A DNA stretch of 10,474 nt from an uncultured Clostridium sp. (GTDB lineage: Bacteria > Bacillota > Clostridia > Lachnospirales > Lachnospiraceae). Shown here piece by piece: positions 4,437 to 10,474 of this stretch. Position numbers and translations under genes: made by a program. A model generated the notes under the pieces. That model had not been told where the DNA came from. It did no database searches and saw nothing but the letters and a program-made list of their open reading frames with translations. The DNA is taken from assembly GCA_900551225.1 (NCBI GenBank), contig URUZ01000181.1:1-10474 (forward strand). The letters are read 5' to 3'. Positions within the stretch are counted from its first letter, which is position 1, and each line of letters begins with the position of its first letter.

Positions 4437-5771
4437 ATGAGAAAGTGGATAGCTGCAGGCATACTGATGCTTGCGTTAACCGGCTGCACCAGATACGAAC
4501 CGGTGGAAGAGCTTCCAGACATAGAGATAAATGCTGCTGAAACGGAAGCTCCCCAGGCGGATGAAACCGCCGGGGCGGACGAAGAGACCCAGGAAGCAGA
4601 GGTTATTTCCCTGTCCTCTTACCCTGAGCGGGAACGGGTTAAGGTAAAGGGGATCTATGTTTCGGCCTATGTGGCCGGCACCGGGGATATGATGGACCGG
4701 ATTATTGAGCAGATCGATAAAACGGAGCTGAACGCAGTGATTCTGGATGTGAAGGATGACCAGGGGCGCATTACATTTGCCATGGATTCCCCCACGGTCA
4801 ATGAGATTGGGGCTACCAAGGCATTTATCAGAGATATGCCGGCTCTGATTAAGAAGCTGAAGGAACACAATATTTATCCCATTGCCAGGGTGGTGGCCTT
4901 CAGAGATCCATATCTGGCGGAGCAGAAGCCGGAGTGGAGTCTCCATGTGGCCGACGGCAGCATTTACCGGGACAACAAGGGGCTGGCCTGGGTGAATCCC
5001 TATAAGAAGGAAGTGTGGGATTACCTGGTGGAAGTCAGCAAGAAGGCCGGTGAGATGGGATTTGAGGAAATTCAGTTCGACTATATCAGGTTCGCAGTGG
5101 ATAAGACTATGAAGGACGTGGTATATGACGAGGCAGATGTCCGGGGACGCACCAAGACCGAGGCAGTCTCGGAGTTTATAACCTATGCCTATGATGAACT
5201 GGCCAAGGCGGGACTGATGGTTTCAGCAGACGTGTTCGGCACTATTATCAACAGCGGTGAGGATGCGGCGGCCGTGGGCCAGGATTATGGGGAGATGGCA
5301 AAACATCTGGATTATCTCTGTCCAATGATCTATCCATCCCACTATGGCGATGGGAATTTCGGTATTGAACATCCGGATACCCAGCCCTATGACACGATAT
5401 TCCATGCGCTCCATGGTTCCAGGGCGGCGCTTGAGAAGGTAAAGACAGAGGATTCCAGGCAGGCCATTGTGCGGCCATGGCTTCAGGACTTCACGGCTTC
5501 TTATCTGAAGAATTATATTCCCTACGGGGACGAGCAGGTGAGGGCCCAGATCCAGGCTGTGTATGATGCAGGTTATGATGAGTGGATTTTGTGGGATGCG
5601 GGCGTGTCCTACCATTATGGAGGGCTGTTGACTCCTGAGGCGGCGGCTGAGGAAGAAAAGCAGATCCAGGAGTCCAGAGCGGCGCTGCCGCCGGAGACAG
5701 CGGGCCGGCCGGCCGGAGAGACACCGGCAGACGGCCAGACACCGGCGGAAACGGAGAGCGCGCCGCACTAA
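4437..5771 (+). CDS. Lipoprotein with DUF4015 putative glycoside hydrolase domain
   Basis: A predicted surface-anchored protein of 444 residues. The N-terminus MRKWIAAGILMLALTGC is a lipoprotein signal with lipobox LTGC, so C17 would be lipidated after signal peptidase II cleavage. An acidic Glu/Ala/Thr-rich linker (about 18-60) leads to the DUF4015 domain (about 68-396), related to TIM-barrel glycoside hydrolases. It includes VKGIYVSAYVAG, AVILDVKDDQGRITF (100-114), EIQFDYIRF (211-219, acidic residue E211 or D215 as candidate catalytic), VSADVFG (262-268), CPMIYPSHYG (295-304) and EWILWDAG (382-389). A low-complexity Pro/Ala/Glu tail (about 400-444) may reach into the wall. AGAGG lies 6 nt before the ATG. 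The family is mostly uncharacterised; the polysaccharide substrate is unknown. A hairpin separates it from the DUF1653 gene downstream. Confidence 0.9.
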   Translation: MRKWIAAGILMLALTGCTRYEPVEELPDIEINAAETEAPQADETAGADEETQEAEVISLSSYPERERVKVKGIYVSAYVAGTGDMMDRIIEQIDKTELNAVILDVKDDQGRITFAMDSPTVNEIGATKAFIRDMPALIKKLKEHNIYPIARVVAFRDPYLAEQKPEWSLHVADGSIYRDNKGLAWVNPYKKEVWDYLVEVSKKAGEMGFEEIQFDYIRFAVDKTMKDVVYDEADVRGRTKTEAVSEFITYAYDELAKAGLMVSADVFGTIINSGEDAAAVGQDYGEMAKHLDYLCPMIYPSHYGDGNFGIEHPDTQPYDTIFHALHGSRAALEKVKTEDSRQAIVRPWLQDFTASYLKNYIPYGDEQVRAQIQAVYDAGYDEWILWDAGVSYHYGGLLTPEAAAEEEKQIQESRAALPPETAGRPAGETPADGQTPAETESAPH

Positions 5772-5787
5772 GTATAGAGGTTGAGAC

Positions 5788-5816
5788 AGACAGGGGCTTA
5801 TAACAGGCCCCTGTTT
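5788..5816 (+). terminator. Hairpin between the DUF4015 and DUF1653 genes
   Basis: ACAGGGGC (5790-5797) pairs perfectly with GCCCCTGT (5807-5814) around a 9-nt loop. The stem extends by G-T and A-T pairs at the base. Only three T follow before CTG, so termination is likely partial. With no other promoter seen for the next gene, it may set the ratio between the two genes by partial read-through. Confidence 0.55.
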
Positions 5817-5837
5817 CTGATACAGAGAGGAGTTATA

Positions 5838-6371
5838 ATGGACAGAACACCGAGACAGGGAGAATTCTACAGGCATTTTAAAAATAAGCTTTACCAGATC
5901 ATCGGAATTGCGGCGCATTCGGAGACCGGGGAACCCATGGTAGTGTACCAGGCGCTGTACGGGGATTTTGGAATGTATGTGCGTCCTCTGGAAATGTTCG
6001 TAAGCGAGGTAGACCGTGAGAAATATCCGGATGCAGGTCAGAAGTACCGGTTTGAACGGGTGGAGTTAAAAGGTGAAGATACCGAGGCGCCGGATGAGGA
6101 GCTGGAAATGCAGAGCCTGGAAAAGGAGTGCGTGAGCAGTGAAGGACCCAACATTTATCTGATGGAATTCCTGGAGGCGGACGATTTTGACGGCCAGATG
6201 GCTGCCTTAAATAAGATGGCCGGCCATGTGGGGCAGCGGGAGGTGGACAGCATCCGCGTGGTGCTGGAGCTTGCGCCAGGGACCGGGGATATCCGGCAGC
6301 AGCTGGAGGATGTGAGGAAATATATGGAAATGCAGAGGAGATATGACGGTTCCCGCTTGCGTCAGCAGTGA
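5838..6371 (+). CDS. DUF1653 domain-containing protein
   Basis: A cytoplasmic protein of 177 residues and unknown function. Residues about 6-62 form a DUF1653 domain, a small beta-rich fold. Its hallmark begins RQGEFYRHFKNKLYQIIGIA and continues with VVYQALYGDFGMYVRPLEMF. The remaining 115 residues are acidic and charged and look family-specific. They include a predicted helical segment (DDFDGQMAALNKMAG and REVDSIRVVLEL, then a C-terminal helix ending RRYDGSRLRQQ). I placed the start at ATG 5838 because AGGAG (5828-5832) sits 5 nt upstream and the DUF1653 domain begins at once. The frame is open further upstream, to 5781, but that part would be translated from the hairpin sequence. It probably shares the transcript of the upstream lipoprotein gene by read-through. 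Confidence 0.85.
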   Translation: MDRTPRQGEFYRHFKNKLYQIIGIAAHSETGEPMVVYQALYGDFGMYVRPLEMFVSEVDREKYPDAGQKYRFERVELKGEDTEAPDEELEMQSLEKECVSSEGPNIYLMEFLEADDFDGQMAALNKMAGHVGQREVDSIRVVLELAPGTGDIRQQLEDVRKYMEMQRRYDGSRLRQQ

Positions 6372-6385
6372 TAATGGGGTAATAT
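6357..6385 (+). promoter_or_regulatory. Weak candidate promoter for uvrC
   Basis: TTGCGT (6357-6362) and TAATAT (6380-6385) have a 17-bp spacer and overlap the end of the DUF1653 gene. The -35 matches at only 3 of 6 positions. If used, transcription would begin near 6392, inside the first 37-bp repeat. Confidence 0.35.
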
Positions 6386-6386
6386 A

Positions 6387-6460
6387 TATAGAAAGTCCCC
6401 ATCACATGCGTTCAGGGGAGCAGTATAGAAAGTCCCCATCACATGCGTTCAGGGGAGCAG
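6387..6460 (+). repeat. Perfect 37-bp tandem duplication before uvrC
   Basis: Positions 6387-6423 and 6424-6460 are identical over all 37 bp and adjoin with no spacer. Each unit holds TCCCC and GGGGA arms (6396-6400 with 6415-6419, and again 37 bp later) with a 14-nt loop, so the RNA could form two identical small hairpins. The unit length is not a multiple of three and the copies lie outside coding sequence. Confidence 0.95.
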
Positions 6461-6480
6461 TAAGGACGGTGAATATCCCT

Positions 6481-8397
6481 TTGTTTAATATGGAAGAAGA
6501 GCTTAAGAAGCTTCCGGCGTCGCCCGGGGTTTACCTTATGCACAATGACCGGGATGAGATCATCTATGTGGGGAAGGCCATCAGCTTGAAGAACAGGGTG
6601 CGGCAGTATTTTCAGAGCAGCCGCAACAAGACTGCCAAGATTGAGCAGATGGTGACCCATATTGCCTGGTTTGAATATATTATCACGGATTCCGAGCTGG
6701 AAGCCCTGGTGCTGGAGTGCAACCTGATCAAGGAGCATCAGCCCAGGTACAACACCATGCTGAAGGATGACAAGACGTACCCATACATCAAAGCCACGGT
6801 AGGCGAGGATTTTCCCCGGCTGCTTTTTTCCCGCGATATGAAAAAGGATGGCAGAAGCCGGTATTTTGGCCCCTACACCAGCGCCGGGGCGGTGAAAGAC
6901 ACCTTGGATCTGATCCACAAGCTGTACCGCATCCGCACCTGCAGCAGAAGCCTTCCAAGGGATACGGGCAAGGAGCGGCCCTGCCTGAACTATCACATCA
7001 AGCAGTGTGATGCGCCCTGCCAGGGCTACATTTCCAAGGAGGACTACCAGCAGAATTTCAGCCTGGCCCTGGACTTCCTGAATGGGAAATACAGCCCGCT
7101 GATCAAATCCCTGGAGGAGAAGATGCAGGCGGCCAGCATGGACATGGAGTTTGAGCGGGCCATTGAGTACCGGGAGCTGCTGGGCAGCGTCAAGCAGGTG
7201 GCCCAGAAGCAGAAGATCACCAGCAGCGGCATGGAGGACAGGGATATCATCGCCATGGCCAGGGACGAGCACGACGCTGTGGTTCAGGTGTTCTTTATCC
7301 GGGAGGGCAAGCTGATCGGCAGGGATCATTTCCATGTGCAGGCGGCTACTGCTGAGGATGACACGGAGATCCTCAACAGCTTTGTAAAGCAGTTTTACGC
7401 GGGAACCCCATTTATTCCCAGGGAATTGTGGCTCCAAAAGGAGGTTGCGGACGAGGAGGTTATCAGCCAGTGGCTCTCCGCCAAGCGCGGACAGAAGGTG
7501 AAGATGGTGATCCCCAAAAAGGGGGAGAAGGAGCGGCTGGTGGAGCTGGCGGCCAAGAATGCGGCGCTGGTGCTCTCCCAGGACAAGGAGCGGATCAAGC
7601 GGGAGGAGCTGCGCACCATCGGGGCCATGAACCAGGTGGGCGGGCTCATCGGGCTGGTGGGTGTGCGCCGCATCGAGGCCTACGACATTTCCAACACCAG
7701 CGGTGTGGAGTCGGTGGGTTCCATGGTGGTCTACGAGGACGGGCGGCCCAAACGAAGCGATTACCGGAAATTTAAGATCCGTACAGTTCAGGGACCGGAC
7801 GACTACGCCTCCATGCGGGAGGTGCTGACCAGACGGTTCTCCCACGGCCTGCGGGAGATCACGGAGCAGCAGGAAAAGGGGCAGGAGCTGTCCCTGGGCA
7901 GCTTTACCCGGTTCCCGGACCTGATTATGATGGACGGCGGCCGGGGCCAGGTGAATATTGCGCTGGAGGTGCTGGATACACTGAGACTGGAGATTCCGGT
8001 CTGCGGTATGGTGAAGGATGACAACCACCGCACCAGGGGGCTGTACTACAACAATGTGGAGGTGCCCATTGACCGTCACAGCGAGGGCTTCCGCCTGATT
8101 ACCAGAATCCAGGACGAGGCCCACCGGTTTGCCATTGAGTATCATAGAAGCCTGCGGGGCAAGGGCCAGGTGAAGTCCGTGCTGGACGATATACCGGGCA
8201 TTGGCCCAACCAGGCGCAAAGCGCTGATGCGGCAGTTTAAGGATATCGAGGCCATCCGGGCGGCAACAGTGGAAGAACTGGCTGGGATTCCACAGATGAA
8301 TGAGCGGGCGGCCACGCAGGTGTACCAGTTTTTCCACAAGGAGGCAGAGCCGGCGCAAGCCGCACAACAGGCCGTCCCACAGCCAGAAACTACATGA
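6481..8397 (+). CDS. uvrC: UvrABC excinuclease subunit C
   Basis: The nuclease subunit of nucleotide excision repair, which cuts both sides of a lesion after UvrB handover. It has 638 residues, normal for UvrC. The GIY-YIG domain has PGVYLM (15-20), YVGK (29-32), R39 and SELEAL (71-76). A four-cysteine set C154, C168, C176, C180 matches the Fe-S cluster cysteines known in UvrC. The UVR motif lies at about 204-239 (SLEEKMQAASMDMEFERAIE). The RNase H-like nuclease has AYDIS (D402), MMDGG (D485) and DDNHR (H516). The C-terminal double helix-hairpin-helix is about 566-618 (DIPGIGPTRRKAL, LAGIPQMNERAA), followed by a short Gln/Ala/Pro tail. I chose TTG 6481: it gives the family start M-F-N-x-E-E-E-L and has GGTGA (6468-6472) 8 nt upstream. 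ATG 6490 has no ribosome binding site, and GTG 6469 is a third option. Confidence 0.96.
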   Translation: MFNMEEELKKLPASPGVYLMHNDRDEIIYVGKAISLKNRVRQYFQSSRNKTAKIEQMVTHIAWFEYIITDSELEALVLECNLIKEHQPRYNTMLKDDKTYPYIKATVGEDFPRLLFSRDMKKDGRSRYFGPYTSAGAVKDTLDLIHKLYRIRTCSRSLPRDTGKERPCLNYHIKQCDAPCQGYISKEDYQQNFSLALDFLNGKYSPLIKSLEEKMQAASMDMEFERAIEYRELLGSVKQVAQKQKITSSGMEDRDIIAMARDEHDAVVQVFFIREGKLIGRDHFHVQAATAEDDTEILNSFVKQFYAGTPFIPRELWLQKEVADEEVISQWLSAKRGQKVKMVIPKKGEKERLVELAAKNAALVLSQDKERIKREELRTIGAMNQVGGLIGLVGVRRIEAYDISNTSGVESVGSMVVYEDGRPKRSDYRKFKIRTVQGPDDYASMREVLTRRFSHGLREITEQQEKGQELSLGSFTRFPDLIMMDGGRGQVNIALEVLDTLRLEIPVCGMVKDDNHRTRGLYYNNVEVPIDRHSEGFRLITRIQDEAHRFAIEYHRSLRGKGQVKSVLDDIPGIGPTRRKALMRQFKDIEAIRAATVEELAGIPQMNERAATQVYQFFHKEAEPAQAAQQAVPQPETT

Positions 8398-8422
8398 CAA
8401 GACTAGGAAACTATGGTAGTAT
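8394..8422 (+). promoter_or_regulatory. Promoter of hprK overlapping the uvrC stop codon
   Basis: ATGACA (8394-8399, 5/6) contains the uvrC TGA. The -10 is TAGTAT (8417-8422), preceded by TGG (8414-8416) as an extended -10, with a 17-bp spacer. The TGGTARTAT block is shared with the promoter at 2418-2426. The start would be near 8429, about 13 nt before the conserved leader. hprK can therefore be expressed apart from uvrC. Confidence 0.65.
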
Positions 8423-8441
8423 GAGTAGGAAGTAAGGATGA

Positions 8442-8494
8442 CATGTATCGCACGTAAGCGGTGGGAATACGGCCGCAGAATGCTCATAACAAGG
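8442..8494 (+). promoter_or_regulatory. Conserved 53-nt leader element, copy B (putative cis-regulatory RNA)
   Basis: This is the second copy of the leader at 2447-2499, with the same length and no gaps. The nested helices are kept: GCA 8450-8452 with TGC 8481-8483, and GCGG 8458-8461 with CCGC 8473-8476 plus T8462-G8472. The last pair is U-A in copy A and U-G here, a change that preserves pairing. The fourth outer pair is lost (C8453 opposite A8480). Sequence drift is concentrated in the hairpin loop and the 3' side of the internal loop. The 3' end runs into the Shine-Dalgarno AAGGGGG, 10 nt before the hprK ATG. Confidence 0.7.
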
Positions 8495-8504
8495 GGGTAA
8501 TAAT

Positions 8505-9431
8505 ATGCATGGAGTAACCATTGCGGAACTGATTGAGAAATTCAAGCTTAGAAATACAACACCGGAGATTGACACGGAGAAGATTGTTCTGACCCATCCG
8601 GATGTGAACCGTCCGGCGCTGCAGCTCACCGGATTCTTCGATCATTTTGACCGGGAGCGGATTCAGATCATCGGATACGTGGAGCAGGCATATATTAATA
8701 CCATGGACCGGGAGCTGAAGCGCAGGATGTATGATAAACTGACTTCCAGCCAGATCCCCTGCCTGCTGTTCAGCAGAGGCCAGGAGCCGGATGAGGATAT
8801 TCTGGAATACTGTAATTACTATGGGGTGCCCTGTCTTGTTTCCGACAAGACCACCTCGTCCCTGATGGCTGAGGCCATCCGCTGGCTCAATGTGAAGCTG
8901 GCTCCCTGCATCAGTATCCACGGCGTACTGATCGATGTATTCGGCGAGGGCGTGCTGATTATGGGCGAGAGCGGCATCGGCAAGAGCGAGGCGGCTCTGG
9001 AGCTGATCAAGCGCGGACACCGTCTTGTGACCGATGATGTGGTGGAGATCCGTAAGGTCAGCGACGACACGCTGATCGGAAGCGCCCCTGATATCACCAA
9101 GCATTTTATTGAGCTGCGCGGAATCGGCATCATTGATGTAAAGACCCTGTTCGGCGTGGAGAGCGTGAAGGACACCCAGTCCATTGACATGGTGATAAAG
9201 CTGGAGGACTGGAGCAAGGATAAGGAATATGACCGCCTTGGCCTGGAGGACCTGTACACAGAGTTCCTGGGCAATCAGGTGGTGTGCCACACCATTCCCA
9301 TCCGTCCCGGCCGTAATCTGGCCATCATTGTAGAGTCAGCCGCAGTTAACTACCGTCAGAAGAAGATGGGATATAATGCGGCCCAGGAGCTGTACAAGAG
9401 AGTTCAGGCAAATCTGGGAAAAGTTGATTGA
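8505..9431 (+). CDS. hprK: HPr kinase/phosphorylase
   Basis: A cytoplasmic hexameric enzyme that phosphorylates HPr of the sugar phosphotransferase system on Ser46 and reverses it by phosphorolysis, controlling catabolite repression through CcpA in Firmicutes. It has 308 residues, the usual length. The N-terminal domain is about 1-130. The kinase domain holds SIHGV with H139, the Walker A loop GESGIGKS (154-161), VTDDVV (175-180, acidic D177/D178 for metal and catalysis), and the family signature IELRGIGIIDVKTLFG (202-217). A C-terminal segment NYRQKKMGYNAAQEL (282-296) matches the K-M-G-Y-N-A region. ATG 8505 follows AAGGGGG by 10 nt. It has its own promoter and the conserved leader, and murB follows after 13 nt, so the two are probably co-transcribed. 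All catalytic motifs are intact. Confidence 0.97.
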   Translation: MHGVTIAELIEKFKLRNTTPEIDTEKIVLTHPDVNRPALQLTGFFDHFDRERIQIIGYVEQAYINTMDRELKRRMYDKLTSSQIPCLLFSRGQEPDEDILEYCNYYGVPCLVSDKTTSSLMAEAIRWLNVKLAPCISIHGVLIDVFGEGVLIMGESGIGKSEAALELIKRGHRLVTDDVVEIRKVSDDTLIGSAPDITKHFIELRGIGIIDVKTLFGVESVKDTQSIDMVIKLEDWSKDKEYDRLGLEDLYTEFLGNQVVCHTIPIRPGRNLAIIVESAAVNYRQKKMGYNAAQELYKRVQANLGKVD

Positions 9432-9444
9432 TGGAGTGAAGAAA

Positions 9445-10365
9445 ATGAATGATTTTGAGCAGGAGCTGAAGGAGATCCTTGTATCGGAGACCTCCTTTGC
9501 AAAGGCCATGGAGCCCATGAGGAACCACACCACCTTCCGTGTGGGAGGCCCCGCGGGCTGGTATGTGGCGCCGGGCAATGAGAAAGAACTGGCGGAGGTG
9601 ATCCGCCTGTGCCGGCGTGAGGATGTACCTGTGAGAATCCTGGGAAATGGCAGCAACCTGCTGGTCAGCGACTTGGGAATTGAAGGCGTTGTGATCGCCA
9701 TGGAAGAAAACTGGAATTATGCGGAAATGACGGAACCTGGGGTGATGACCGTGGGCTCCGGCATGCTGCTGTCCAAGGCGGCCAGCCTGGCACTTAAGGA
9801 GAATCTGACAGGCCTTGAGGCGGCTTCCGGCATTCCGGGAACCATGGGCGGCGCGGTGGTAATGAATGCGGGCGCATACGGATTTGAGATGAAGGATGTG
9901 CTGTCCAGCGTTCGGGTGATGGACCCTGAGGGGAATGTGATCACCCTGGACGCCGGGGATATGGAGCTGGGCTACCGCACCAGCTGTGTGGAGAAAAACG
10001 GTTACGTGGTGCTGGAGGCGCAGCTCTCCCTGAAGGCAGGGGACGGGGATCAGATCCGCGGCAGGATGGATGAACTGGCGGCAAAACGCCGGGAAAAACA
10101 GCCGCTGGAATACCCCAGCGCGGGAAGCACTTTTAAGCGGCCGTCCGGACATTTCGCCGGGCAGCTGATTGAACAGGCGGGGATGCGCGGGTTCCGGCTG
10201 GGCGGCGCCCAGGTGTCGGAGAAGCACTGCGGTTTTGTGATCAACCGGGGAGAAGCCACCGCTGAGGATGTGATCTCCCTGTGCCGTCACGTGCAGAAGG
10301 CTGTGAAAGAGACCTCAGGTGTGGATCTGGAGATGGAAGTCCGCCGCTGGGGAGAATTCAGCTGA
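9445..10365 (+). CDS. murB: UDP-N-acetylenolpyruvoylglucosamine reductase
   Basis: A cytoplasmic FAD enzyme that uses NADPH to reduce the enolpyruvyl group of UDP-GlcNAc-enolpyruvate to UDP-N-acetylmuramic acid, the second step of peptidoglycan precursor synthesis. It has 306 residues, typical of the short type II MurB of Gram-positives. Motifs are NHTTFRVGGPA (27-37), ILGNGSNLLV (65-74, FAD pyrophosphate loop), SGIPGTMGGAVVMNAGAYG (128-146), GYRTS with R178, and AGSTFKRP (226-233) whose S228 is the expected proton donor. The C-terminal domain has GGAQVSEKHCGFVIN (253-267) and a final E297 (LEMEVRRWG). ATG 9445 was chosen because GGAG (9433-9436) lies 8 nt upstream and it starts 13 nt after the hprK stop. 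The longer frame from 9376 would run deep into hprK. No internal promoter was seen. Confidence 0.97.
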   Translation: MNDFEQELKEILVSETSFAKAMEPMRNHTTFRVGGPAGWYVAPGNEKELAEVIRLCRREDVPVRILGNGSNLLVSDLGIEGVVIAMEENWNYAEMTEPGVMTVGSGMLLSKAASLALKENLTGLEAASGIPGTMGGAVVMNAGAYGFEMKDVLSSVRVMDPEGNVITLDAGDMELGYRTSCVEKNGYVVLEAQLSLKAGDGDQIRGRMDELAAKRREKQPLEYPSAGSTFKRPSGHFAGQLIEQAGMRGFRLGGAQVSEKHCGFVINRGEATAEDVISLCRHVQKAVKETSGVDLEMEVRRWGEFS

Positions 10366-10381
10366 CAGTTTGTATGGAATT

Positions 10382-10409
10382 GCAGGCCGGTACAGTATTG
10401 CCGGCCTGC
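10382..10409 (+). terminator. Strong hairpin between murB and whiA, without a T-run
   Basis: GCAGGCCGG (10382-10390) pairs perfectly with CCGGCCTGC (10401-10409) around a 10-nt loop. What follows is TGGATTTCATG, not a T-run, so it is not a convincing intrinsic terminator. It may attenuate, stabilise the murB 3' end or be a processing site. Confidence 0.45.
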
Positions 10410-10448
10410 TGGATTTCATGCCTTTGAACATAAACATGAGGTGATAGA

Positions 10449-10474
10449 ATGTCGTTTTCTTCCAAGGTAAAGGA
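10449..10474 (+). CDS. whiA: Start of WhiA, DNA-binding regulator (3' partial)
   Basis: Only eight full codons are present, MSFSSKVK, and the next codon begins GA. This is the characteristic N-terminus of WhiA (M-S-F-S-x-x-V-K-x-E-L), a conserved Gram-positive protein with a LAGLIDADG-like domain and a C-terminal HTH. It affects sporulation in actinomycetes and cell division or chromosome segregation in Bacillus. GAGGTG (10438-10443) lies 5 nt before the ATG. Its place after murB fits the hprK-murB-rapZ-whiA neighbourhood of Firmicutes, but rapZ is missing here. Confidence 0.75.

Noticed and set aside
5797..5808. GCTTATAACAGG before the DUF1653 gene as a third copy of the conserved leader's 3' end
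   Set aside because: Only about a dozen bases resemble GCTCATAACAAGG. The 5' half (CGCACGTAAGCGG) is absent and the bases belong to a different hairpin.
6439..8487. Very long minus-strand frame (682 codons) opposite uvrC
   Set aside because: It is a mirror frame caused by GC-rich codon bias. It has no domain signature and low-complexity Leu/His/Gln-rich content, and uvrC is unambiguous on the other strand.

Overview
The window looks like chromosome of a Firmicutes bacterium of class Clostridia, most likely the Lachnospiraceae (Enterocloster / Clostridium bolteae-like). The reasons are strong AGGAGG-type ribosome binding sites, consensus sigma-A promoters, a GC-rich codon bias inside AT-rich spacers, and a uvrC - hprK - murB - whiA order. 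The species call is inference from gene style, not a database match.

Left part (1-2510). The tail of an unidentified gene is followed by a complete tRNA-Ala(GGC) with its own promoter and a bidirectional terminator. That terminator is shared with a convergent small Cro/CI-type regulator on the minus strand (387-605, GTG start). A palindrome-controlled promoter at 781-831 then drives an unusual MarR-family regulator (862-1902). This protein has an N-terminal four-cysteine cluster, thirteen exact-length 9-residue Gly/Arg/Glu repeats and a C-terminal winged helix. After it come a consensus promoter, a 46-residue exported small protein (2039-2179) and a terminator.

Middle part (2511-6371). A stand-alone mannitol-dehydrogenase-family / fructuronate reductase gene ends in a strong terminator. 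It is followed by a lipoprotein with a DUF4015 putative glycoside hydrolase domain and by a DUF1653-domain protein.

Right part (6372-10474). uvrC (excinuclease subunit C, probable TTG start) is preceded by a perfect 37-bp tandem duplication. hprK (HPr kinase/phosphorylase) has its own promoter overlapping the uvrC stop and is followed 13 nt later by murB. The first codons of whiA close the window. rapZ, commonly found between murB and whiA in Firmicutes, is absent here.

The most notable signal is a conserved 53-nt leader, 45 of 53 positions identical and with a foldable nested stem. It occurs twice in the window, directly in front of the ribosome binding sites of the fructuronate reductase-like gene (2447-2499) and of hprK (8442-8494). 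Each copy sits at nearly the same distance below a TGGTARTAT extended -10 promoter. It looks like a shared cis-regulatory RNA linking a sugar-acid dehydrogenase to the central carbon-catabolite regulator, and I do not recognise it as a named motif.
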